From JAABRE01 sp964413275 (lineage in GTDB: Bacteria > Cyanobacteriota > Cyanobacteriia > Cyanobacteriales > JAABRE01): a stretch of 31,604 nt of DNA. The translations under genes were made by a program, and so were the position numbers. The notes beneath the pieces are model-generated. The model did not search any database and was not told the DNA's origin. It saw nothing but the letters and a program-made list of their open reading frames with translations. Position 1 is the stretch's first letter. Each line of letters starts with the position of its first letter. The stretch spans positions 1 through 31,604 of the forward strand of contig CAYPSO010000052.1 in NCBI GenBank assembly GCA_964413275.1, written 5' to 3'. This document shows, piece by piece, positions 23,497 through 30,027 of this stretch.

Positions 23497-25221
23497 ATGA
23501 GTTGTTTTGTTTTAATACTTAAATTATTTTTCTTCATCCTAATAATTTACCATATATTTTTGTTTTTTTTAATCGTGTTAAATAAATTATTTCATCCTCT
23601 TTCAGATTTAATTAATAATTATTCAGATTGCGATATAAATACTATAAATTATTACTATGAAGGAATCTGTCCAAATACTAGACGAAAATTAAAATTACCT
23701 CGAAACTTATTAATCGAAAAAATAGCATATTGTTTAATGATTTTTTTACAACAAGAGGAAATCTATAATTATGAAGGAAAAATGTATGGGGTTTTATTAG
23801 TAGAAAATAATAACAATCAATTAGGAGTAATTAAAGCTTTTTCTGGACTTCTTAATGGTAAAAGTAATGTTCAGGGATGGATACCTCCTATTCCGGGGAG
23901 AAAAATTATAGCTTTAGCCGAAAATTTTACTTTAGTTAAATTAGAAGAAATTAAACAAGAAATTATTAACCTTGAAAATTTACCAACAAAAGAAGAATAT
24001 TATCACTTATTATCTCAATACGAAAGTATTAGACAAGAATTAAATATCAAGCATCAAAAGCGGAAAGAAGCTAGAGATGAAATACGAAAATTATTAGGTG
24101 ATAATATCTCACAAGAAATAATAGAAAAATTAGAAACCGAAAGTCGCCTTGATGGCATTGAAAAAAGAAACCTTAAACGCCATTGGCAATCAATATTACA
24201 ACCCTTAAAAAATAAAATTTTAGCATTCGGCGATCGCATTAATCAATTAAAACAAGAACGGAAACAATTATCTCGTCAGTTACAAGCACAAATGCAAACT
24301 GCCTATACCTTAAGTAATTTTGCAGGTAATACTTTAAATTTATCAACCTTAACAGGAAAGTCATTTATTCCCACAGGTACAGGGGATTGTTGTGCCCCTA
24401 AATTACTCCATTATGCTGCTACTAATAATTTAAAACCTTTGGCAATGGCTGAATTTTGGTGGGGAGAAAATTCAGTTTCTGGTGATAAAATTAAAGGCAA
24501 TTTTTATGGAGCTTGTGTTGAACGTTGTCAACCTTTAATGGGTTTTTTATTATCCGGTTTACGTACTAATATTAATGCAATTAATAAATGCGATATTCCC
24601 ATTATTTATGAAGATGATTATATTTTAGTGGTTAACAAACCAGCAGGATTACTTTCTGTACCCGGTAGAGATAGTAATAATTTTGATAGTGTGGAATCTC
24701 GACTACAACAGCTATATCTTAATAAACTAAATATTAAAGCTGTTCATCGTTTAGATTTAGATACGTCAGGGTTATTGATTTTAGCTAAAAATAGAGAAAC
24801 TTATATTTTTCTTAAACAACAATTTGCTGACAAACAAGTTAAAAAAGTCTATCAAGCTATTTTACAAGGAAAAGTAACTCGATTTCAAGGAATAATTAAT
24901 TTACCATTATGGAGTAATCCTAATAATCGCCCTTTACAAGAAGTTAATTGGGAAAAAGGTAAACCTAGCATAACTCATTTTGAAGTTATGGATTTTGCAG
25001 ACAATTATACTCGTATGCTGTTTAAACCAATTACTGGAAGAAGCCATCAAATTAGGGTTCATGCAGCATCAGAACAAGGTTTAGGTATTGCCATTTTAGG
25101 CGATCGCCTTTACAATAAATCGAATAATGGCGATAGATTGCATCTTCATGCTTGCGAACTTGAGTTTAAACATCCCTATACTGATAGGATACTTCATCTA
25201 AGCATAGATACTCCTTTTTAA
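23497..25221 (+). CDS. RluA-family RNA pseudouridine synthase with long N-terminal extension
   Basis: This enzyme would isomerise specific uridines in structured RNA to pseudouridine. The C-terminal half (about 365-570) is a complete RluA domain: YEDDYILVVNKPAGLLSVPG, AVHRLDLDTSGLLILAKN with catalytic Asp420, and ITGRSHQIRVHAAS, then LGDRLY. The N-terminal ~360 residues hold an alpha/beta segment (YYYEGICPNTRRKLKLPR), a Glu/Lys-rich coiled coil (about 150-270) and a conserved GTGDCCAPKLLHYAATNNLK/AEFWWG motif. This architecture is known from a larger RluA subgroup in cyanobacteria and gammaproteobacteria. The first ~27 residues are unusually hydrophobic and may not be translated; GTG 23575 is an alternative start, just before the conserved region. 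The RNA target is unknown. Confidence 0.92.
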   Translation: MSCFVLILKLFFFILIIYHIFLFFLIVLNKLFHPLSDLINNYSDCDINTINYYYEGICPNTRRKLKLPRNLLIEKIAYCLMIFLQQEEIYNYEGKMYGVLLVENNNNQLGVIKAFSGLLNGKSNVQGWIPPIPGRKIIALAENFTLVKLEEIKQEIINLENLPTKEEYYHLLSQYESIRQELNIKHQKRKEARDEIRKLLGDNISQEIIEKLETESRLDGIEKRNLKRHWQSILQPLKNKILAFGDRINQLKQERKQLSRQLQAQMQTAYTLSNFAGNTLNLSTLTGKSFIPTGTGDCCAPKLLHYAATNNLKPLAMAEFWWGENSVSGDKIKGNFYGACVERCQPLMGFLLSGLRTNINAINKCDIPIIYEDDYILVVNKPAGLLSVPGRDSNNFDSVESRLQQLYLNKLNIKAVHRLDLDTSGLLILAKNRETYIFLKQQFADKQVKKVYQAILQGKVTRFQGIINLPLWSNPNNRPLQEVNWEKGKPSITHFEVMDFADNYTRMLFKPITGRSHQIRVHAASEQGLGIAILGDRLYNKSNNGDRLHLHACELEFKHPYTDRILHLSIDTPF

Positions 25222-25317
25222 ACTTAGTATTTTAAAATATAAAAACTATTCTTAATAAATATCGCTATTTATCAAAAATGACTCTATTTTTAAACTCTAA
25301 AAATTATGATAATATAA
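25222..25317. other. Intergenic region before the CBS remnant
   Basis: About 95 AT-rich bases hold no gene. The only structure is a weak 7-bp hairpin (ATAAATA, loop TCGC, TATTTAT near 25258-25274). No trace of the missing N-terminal protease part of the downstream remnant is recognisable here. Confidence 0.3.
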
Positions 25318-25674
25318 ATACAATTAATAGATGAAAAAAGCACTTTACAAAATGCCATCAATTTTTATCTCATTTCTAATAAAAAATGGGGTAAATTTTT
25401 AATAATTGATGAAGATAAACAACTATTAGGCAACGTTTTCTTAGAAGATATACAAAAAATACCTACTGAAGATTGGGAAACTATCTTAGTAACTGAATTA
25501 ATTAAACTTATTGAAAATTATATGATTATTAAGATTAATATGACATTACTAGAAGTAAACAATATTTTACGAGAAAACGATCTCGAAGACTTAATAGTCA
25601 TTAATGATGCTGGAACAGTATTAGGTTTATTAACCTATACTGCTTTTCTTAGTGCTTCAAATAATCAACAATAA
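25318..25674 (+). pseudogene. CBS-domain C-terminus without N-terminus (site-2-protease-like remnant)
   Basis: An open frame of 118 codons runs from just after TAA 25315-25317 to TAA 25674. It encodes two CBS-type halves: WGKFLIIDEDKQLLGNVFLE, then DIQKIPTEDWETI, and later LLEVNNILRENDLEDLIVIN, then DAGTVLGLLTYTAFL. The pattern W-x-x-F-L-x-x-D...L-G...I-P-x-x-x-W resembles the C-terminal CBS pair of cyanobacterial site-2 (M50) proteases. No ATG, GTG or TTG lies between the upstream stop and the first conserved positions; the first in-frame ATG is at 25522. The N-terminal membrane protease part is absent, so this is best read as a deletion remnant. Initiation at a rare codon cannot be excluded. 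Confidence 0.65.
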
Positions 25675-25770
25675 GAGTAATTGACCAAGGTTGAGAAGAG
25701 GTTTACAACTTCTGCCTTCTTTTGACTCAAATAAGGGTAGAATAACGAAAGTTTGTAAATTTTTGTAAAT

Positions 25771-26838
25771 TTGGGTTCTTTCGTGCAGTTAAAAATTAAT
25801 CCTATTCAGCTTGAAGAGCAAATTTCTGGTAAAAAGGAACTTCCATTTACCCTTCAAGATTTAAAGAATGCTATTCCTGCTTATTGTTTTGAGCCTTCTA
25901 TCAGCAAATCTCTGTTTTACTTTTTCTTAGATATTAGTATTATTGCTGGTCTATATGCCATCGCTTATACCCTTGATTCTTGGTGGTTTTTCCCCATTTT
26001 TTGGGTGATGCAAGGAACCATGTTTTGGGCTTTATTTGTAGTTGGTCATGATTGCGGCCATGGTTCTTTTTCTAGAGTAAAATGGCTTAATAATCTCATC
26101 GGTCATTTATCCCATACTCCCATTCTCGTACCTTATCACGGTTGGCGCATCAGTCACAGAACCCATCACGCTAATACAGGTAATATTGATACCGATGAAA
26201 GTTGGTATCCCGTTTCGGAATCTTACTACGATAAAATGTCAGGAATTGAAAAATTCCTGCGTTATAAGCTATTTTTACTGGCTTATCCTATTTATTTGTT
26301 CAAAAGATCCCCCGGAAAAACTGGTTCTCACTTTATGCCCGGTAGCTCCTTATTTAAACCCTCAGAAAAATGGGATGTTATTACCAGTACCATATGCTGG
26401 AGTTTAATGGTAGCTTTTTTAGGTGTTTTAACCTTCAAATTTGGTTTTCTTTTCTTTTTTAAATATTATGTAATGCCTTATCTAGTTTTTGTAGCATGGC
26501 TGGATTTGGTGACTTTTTTGCATCACACAGTAGATGATATTCCTTGGTATCGTGGCAATGACTGGTATTTTCTTAAAGGTGCATTATCAACTATCGATCA
26601 TGATTATGGTTTTATTAATTCTATTCATCATAATATCGGTACTCATGTTGCTCATCACATCTTTTTGAATATGCCCCATTATCACCTTTTAACTGCTACT
26701 AAAGCGATTAAACCCATTTTAGGTAAATATTATCATAAGTCAGAAGAGCCTGTGTGGAAAACTCTATTTAAGTCTGCTAAGACTTGTCATTTTGTACCCG
26801 ATGAAGGTTCTCCAGTTTATTATCAACCTAAAAAATAA
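25771..26838 (+). CDS. desB: Acyl-lipid omega-3 desaturase
   Basis: DesB introduces the omega-3 (delta-15) double bond into membrane glycerolipid acyl chains, using ferredoxin, and is cold-induced in several cyanobacteria. The 355-residue product carries the three His boxes: HDCGHGSF (about 93), HRTHHANTG (about 129) and HVAHHIF (about 292). It also has the hydrophobic pairs expected of a membrane di-iron desaturase. The segments LPFTLQDLKNAIPAYCFEPS, PILVPYHGWRISHRTHHANT and WLDLVTFLHHT match the DesB subgroup rather than DesA (delta-12). The frame opens at TTG 25771, but GTG 25783 (VQLKINPIQ) would give the family's usual N-terminus; no Shine-Dalgarno sequence helps decide. Confidence 0.95.
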   Translation: MGSFVQLKINPIQLEEQISGKKELPFTLQDLKNAIPAYCFEPSISKSLFYFFLDISIIAGLYAIAYTLDSWWFFPIFWVMQGTMFWALFVVGHDCGHGSFSRVKWLNNLIGHLSHTPILVPYHGWRISHRTHHANTGNIDTDESWYPVSESYYDKMSGIEKFLRYKLFLLAYPIYLFKRSPGKTGSHFMPGSSLFKPSEKWDVITSTICWSLMVAFLGVLTFKFGFLFFFKYYVMPYLVFVAWLDLVTFLHHTVDDIPWYRGNDWYFLKGALSTIDHDYGFINSIHHNIGTHVAHHIFLNMPHYHLLTATKAIKPILGKYYHKSEEPVWKTLFKSAKTCHFVPDEGSPVYYQPKK

Positions 26839-26861
26839 TCATTTTTTGACTTAAATTTTGT

Positions 26862-26887
26862 AGGGGAAAAATAAAAATATTTCCCCT
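26862..26887 (+). terminator. Hairpin after desB
   Basis: An 8-bp stem, AGGGGAAA (26862-26869) with TTTCCCCT (26880-26887), has an A-rich loop and is followed by TAATTAATTTAG. The 5' flank makes the arm GTAGGGG, as in the other hairpins of this window. It is a moderate terminator candidate. Confidence 0.5.
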
Positions 26888-26899
26888 TAATTAATTTAG

Positions 26900-27045
26900 T
26901 AGTAGTTAGTAGTTAGTAGTCAGTATTCAGTATTCAGTATTCGGCTAATCGCTAATCGCTAATTGCTAACCGCTAACCCCTAATCGCTAATCGCTAACCC
27001 CTAACCGCTAACCCCTAATCGCTAACTCCTAACCGCTAACCCCTA
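26900..27045. repeat. Long heptamer tandem array ending at the permease stop codon
   Basis: Twenty-one in-phase 7-bp units can be written out: three TAGTAGT, three CAGTATT, one CGGCTAA, then fourteen of the forms TCGCTAA, TTGCTAA, CCGCTAA, CCCCTAA or close variants. The last, CCCCTAT, supplies the TAG stop of the minus-strand permease gene (complement of CTA at 27043-27045). The array occupies most of the 204-base gap after desB. Confidence 0.9.
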
Positions 27046-28152
27046 TAAGTTACGAGGATCTAAAGCATCCCTTAAGCCATCTCCTAATAAATTAAAAGCT
27101 AAAACTGTCAAAATAATTAATAAAGCAGGAGGCCAAATTAACCAAGGTTGTAATACTAAAATAGAAGCATTAGTAGCAACAGAAAGTAAATTTCCCCAAC
27201 TAGGATCTGGTTGTTGAATACCTAATCCAATTAGACTTAATACCGATTCAGCCACAATAAATCCGGGTACAGATAAAGTAGCAGAAATAATAATATAACT
27301 AGCAGTTTGAGGTAAGATATGACGAACAATAATATATATTGGTTTAGCTCCCATAGCTTTAGCTGCTTGGACAAATTCCTGTTCTTTAATGGATAAAACT
27401 TGTCCTCTAATTACTCTTGCTAGTCCCGACCAACTAATAAAAGAAGTAATTAAAACAATTAATAAAAATCTTTGGGCACTGGTTAAACTAGGGGGTAAAA
27501 CCGCAGCCAGAGCCACTAATAAATAAATCCCCGGAATCGTCATTAACACTTCAACTATACGCATTAAAATTGCATCAATCCAGCCACCAAAATAACCTGA
27601 AATTCCACCAATAACCATTCCTAAAGGAAAAGAAATAGTAATCCCAACTAATCCAATAAATAAACTAATTTTACCACCGTGTATTAAACGACTAAATTGA
27701 TCTCTACCTTGTTCATCTGTTCCTAGAAGATTAAATCTACCTTCTCCCACTGTGCCAAATAAATGACGGGAAACAGTAAAACCCGGAAATATTTTTACTT
27801 CTTCAAATTTGGGAGGAAGGGGTAAACTTAAGGCAAATAATTGATAGGAATCACCTTTAACAAAAAAACGCAATGGTGAAGGTTTATTATAATCTATATT
27901 TAAAATGCGATCGCCTGTATCTAATTGAGTTGGCCCTTGAGTCACAGGATAAACCATCGGCATCGTAAATTCGCCTTGGGAATTATGCCAATAAATCTGA
28001 GTAGGAGGTAATAAAGAGCCATCTATTTGCGGTTTATAGGGATTATAGGGAGCAAAAAAATTGGCTCCAATTACTACAAGATAAAAAACTAACAATAATA
28101 ACGCTCCAAAACGAGCAAGTAGATTATTTTTCAGATTGCGCCACCAATTCAT
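27043..28152 (-). CDS. DppC/OppC-like ABC transporter permease
   Basis: The 369-residue inner-membrane permease belongs to the peptide/nickel (binding-protein-dependent) class. TM1 lies at about residues 13-33. A long periplasmic stretch of about 120 residues follows, then five core TMs from about 160 to 355. The LGTDEQGRDQFSRLIHGGKI segment and the ATPase-coupling EAA loop (EFVQAAKAMGAKPIYIIVRH, then ILPQ) are diagnostic. It ends NLLGDGLRDALDPRNL, the normal DppC C-terminus. The periplasmic insertion after TM1 is longer than in typical DppC. No DppB, ATPase or binding protein is encoded in this window, so the partners must lie elsewhere. Substrate unknown. The TAG stop belongs to a heptamer array. 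Confidence 0.92.
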   Translation of the reverse strand: MNWWRNLKNNLLARFGALLLLVFYLVVIGANFFAPYNPYKPQIDGSLLPPTQIYWHNSQGEFTMPMVYPVTQGPTQLDTGDRILNIDYNKPSPLRFFVKGDSYQLFALSLPLPPKFEEVKIFPGFTVSRHLFGTVGEGRFNLLGTDEQGRDQFSRLIHGGKISLFIGLVGITISFPLGMVIGGISGYFGGWIDAILMRIVEVLMTIPGIYLLVALAAVLPPSLTSAQRFLLIVLITSFISWSGLARVIRGQVLSIKEQEFVQAAKAMGAKPIYIIVRHILPQTASYIIISATLSVPGFIVAESVLSLIGLGIQQPDPSWGNLLSVATNASILVLQPWLIWPPALLIILTVLAFNLLGDGLRDALDPRNL

Positions 28153-28197
28153 AAATTATTATCCTGTTAATAAATAGAATAAATTACTAAGTTAGAA

Positions 28198-28785
28198 ATG
28201 ACCTATACTACTCAAGACCTAATAAAAATTTTAGACCAAGAGTTACAGGCTAACTGGAAAGGACAAAGAATTGTTCTCTCCTCAGCTAATCGTATTGGCG
28301 ATCCAGTGGTTAGTAAAGCGATTAATATGGATAAAGTGAATAAAGTTTTTGCTTATCGGGATTTTCGGAGTCAAATTCACCAATATCAGCAAGAATATCA
28401 AGTATCGGGTATTATTTGGCGCAAATCAAGTTTTCAGGGAGTTACAGTGAGTTTCCCTCAAGTACACAATCAATTAATTCCCATACCCGGAGATAAGGAA
28501 ATTTTAATGAAAGCTAAATTAGAAATCCTTTCATTTTGGCGATTAGCAACAAAAAATTTGAATTTGTGGTTAATGGGAGATATAGCTCAAGAAATTACCC
28601 TAGAAACTCTAGAAAAAATTGAAGAAAAAGCAGAATGGGCAGAAATAGAAGCTGCTAAAACTGAAATTTACTTAGGATTATGTTGGGGAAACCCTCAAGA
28701 GTACCAGTATAAATGGGCTTATCCCCTTTCAGGGTGCGATCGCATTATAGCTACAAAAAATCAACCCGGATTAATTAAATTTTAG
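28198..28785 (+). CDS. Conserved hypothetical protein, cyanobacterial
   Basis: The 195-residue soluble protein has no signal peptide or TM segment. Features visible are an N-terminal helix (TTQDLIKILDQELQANWKGQ), a beta-rich middle (VSGIIWRKSSFQGVTVSFPQ), a long amphipathic helix region with many Glu (QEITLETLEKIEEKAEWAEI) and a C-terminal WAYPLSGCDRII containing the only conserved-looking Cys besides the one in GLCWGNP. I do not recognise a functional family. It is divergent from the permease, with 45 bases between the two start codons, so the two may share a control region. The TAG stop is part of a heptamer array. Confidence 0.7.
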   Translation: MTYTTQDLIKILDQELQANWKGQRIVLSSANRIGDPVVSKAINMDKVNKVFAYRDFRSQIHQYQQEYQVSGIIWRKSSFQGVTVSFPQVHNQLIPIPGDKEILMKAKLEILSFWRLATKNLNLWLMGDIAQEITLETLEKIEEKAEWAEIEAAKTEIYLGLCWGNPQEYQYKWAYPLSGCDRIIATKNQPGLIKF

Positions 28786-28879
28786 CATTTAGCTGTTAGC
28801 TGTTAGCTGTTAGCAATTAGCGGTTAGCGATTAGCCGAATACTGACTACTGAAGACTGACTACTGATAATTGCTCGTTG
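28782..28879. repeat. Heptamer tandem array containing the stop of the 28198 gene
   Basis: Fourteen in-phase 7-bp units are visible: TTAGCAT, three TTAGCTG, TTAGCAA, TTAGCGG, TTAGCGA, TTAGCCG, AATACTG, ACTACTG, AAGACTG, ACTACTG, then two degraded ones (ATAATTG, CTCGTTG). The first unit supplies the TAG stop at 28783-28785. Unit types and order are the reverse complement of the 26900-27045 array. Confidence 0.9.
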
Positions 28880-28945
28880 AGAATTATTAGATCTCTTGCA
28901 CTCCTAGAAAAGTAATAAATAGCAATATCTAAATTATCAAATTCT

Positions 28946-28980
28946 TCTACTATTGCCCTTACGCCTGTTGCCTATTGCCT
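28946..28980. repeat. Heptamer array spanning the DUF928 stop codon
   Basis: Read on the minus strand there are four clear 7-bp units (AGGCAAT, AGGCAAC, AGGCGTA, AGGGCAA) and a weak fifth (TAGTAGA). The TAG stop of the DUF928 gene (28974-28972) falls across the first two units, so its last two sense codons (AGG CAA) are repeat-derived. Confidence 0.75.
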
Positions 28981-29727
28981 GACTTCTGCAAGAAGTCTAT
29001 TGTTAGCATAGTTATCAATTAAAGGTTGTTGAGCTATACCACCAAGTTCAATTGAGCCTAATACTTCCTGCCATTTTTTACAAGCCGCATCTGCGTATAT
29101 AGGAGAATCATGTAATTTGGCTAAAGTAGTTAAAGTTTCATGCCATAAATTAGCCTTAAGATATAATTCTGCTTGTTGAATGGGTTGAGAATTTTGTAAC
29201 TGAGCTTTTAAATCGCTATCTAAGTCAACTCGTTTAGTAAAACCTTCAACAACCAAATCACGAGAACGATTTTCTGGGTTACAAATTAAGGAAAAATACC
29301 ATTGATATTCTTGATTTGATTTAAGTTGCTTATCATTGGGCAGATTGACATTGATGATACCAGAATCACCTTTAATGGTAAAAGTCTGCTCATGAACTAA
29401 GTTATCATTAGCATCACGAATAACAAACTCTAATACCTTAGCTTGATTAGTCGCAGGTACATAGAAAAACCAATTAGGAGAAGCAGAGGCAGTTAAGGTA
29501 ACAGCATTATTAGGAATTAAAGCAGTCAGAGTATTCTCGGTGAAAGTACAAGAATCACCACGACTACCTCCGGCAACTCGACGATTTGGCAGCCCTTCTC
29601 TGGTAGCTTCTTCTATCTTAGTTTCACCAGCTTGAGCAACATGGGTAAAGTAGGCATTGCCAATGGTTACTATAAAGGTGAGACTAATTAAGGTAAGAAA
29701 ATTGTTTAATAGTTTAATGGATAACAT
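28972..29727 (-). CDS. Secreted DUF928-family protein
   Basis: The 251-residue protein has an N-terminal signal peptide: a hydrophobic core at about 10-24 and a likely cleavage after AQA at 33. The family hallmark GLPNRRVAGGSRG follows immediately (about 45-57), then CTF, a beta-sandwich-like middle (TASASPNWFFYVP, LEFVIRDANDN) and SLICNPENRSRD; the two Cys could form a disulfide. The C-terminal third is helical (LWHETLTTLAKLHD). DUF928 proteins are common in filamentous and some unicellular cyanobacteria and often sit beside CHASE2 sensors, as here (divergent, 300 bases apart). This suggests a periplasmic signalling role, but no activity is known. A GAGGTAAAA lies upstream of the ATG. Confidence 0.9.
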   Translation of the reverse strand: MLSIKLLNNFLTLISLTFIVTIGNAYFTHVAQAGETKIEEATREGLPNRRVAGGSRGDSCTFTENTLTALIPNNAVTLTASASPNWFFYVPATNQAKVLEFVIRDANDNLVHEQTFTIKGDSGIINVNLPNDKQLKSNQEYQWYFSLICNPENRSRDLVVEGFTKRVDLDSDLKAQLQNSQPIQQAELYLKANLWHETLTTLAKLHDSPIYADAACKKWQEVLGSIELGGIAQQPLIDNYANNRLLAEVRQ

Positions 29728-30027
29728 AATAAGTTTTACCTCGGTTATTTTTTATATACCATATTTATAATTCATAATTACTGTTAGATACATCCGACAT
29801 TATGCTGAAAATGTTTAAAATTAATTCAAATATCGCAAAGTATATATACTTTGACTCATTGATAAGAAGACTTAAAATCACAGATGATAAAATAAAAGAT
29901 AAACAATTATTTTTCAATATATTAATAAGTAAGTTATTTCTTAAGTTAAGTCTAATAAAAAAAAGCCTTTAAAAACATCAGTAAATTTTCGTAAAACCTA
30001 AAAATTATTAATTACATAGCCAAACCA
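29728..30027. promoter_or_regulatory. Divergent DUF928/CHASE2 control region
   Basis: This 300-base AT-rich region between two divergent genes has no ORF of note. A perfect 18-base palindrome, CAAAGTATATATACTTTG, stands at 29836-29853, about 110 bases from the DUF928 start and 175 from the CHASE2 start. It could be an operator for a dimeric regulator of both genes. No other strong element was recognised. Confidence 0.5.

Noticed and set aside
25691..25735. AGAAG...CTTCT inverted repeat before desB as terminator or cold-responsive element
   Set aside because: The stem is only five pairs with a 10-base loop, and competing pairings are equally good.
26941..27042. The repeated 7-bp units after desB as a possible CRISPR array or telomere-like end
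   Set aside because: There are no spacers and the units are only 7 bp, so it is not CRISPR. Unique genes on both sides in ordinary arrangement rule out a chromosome end.
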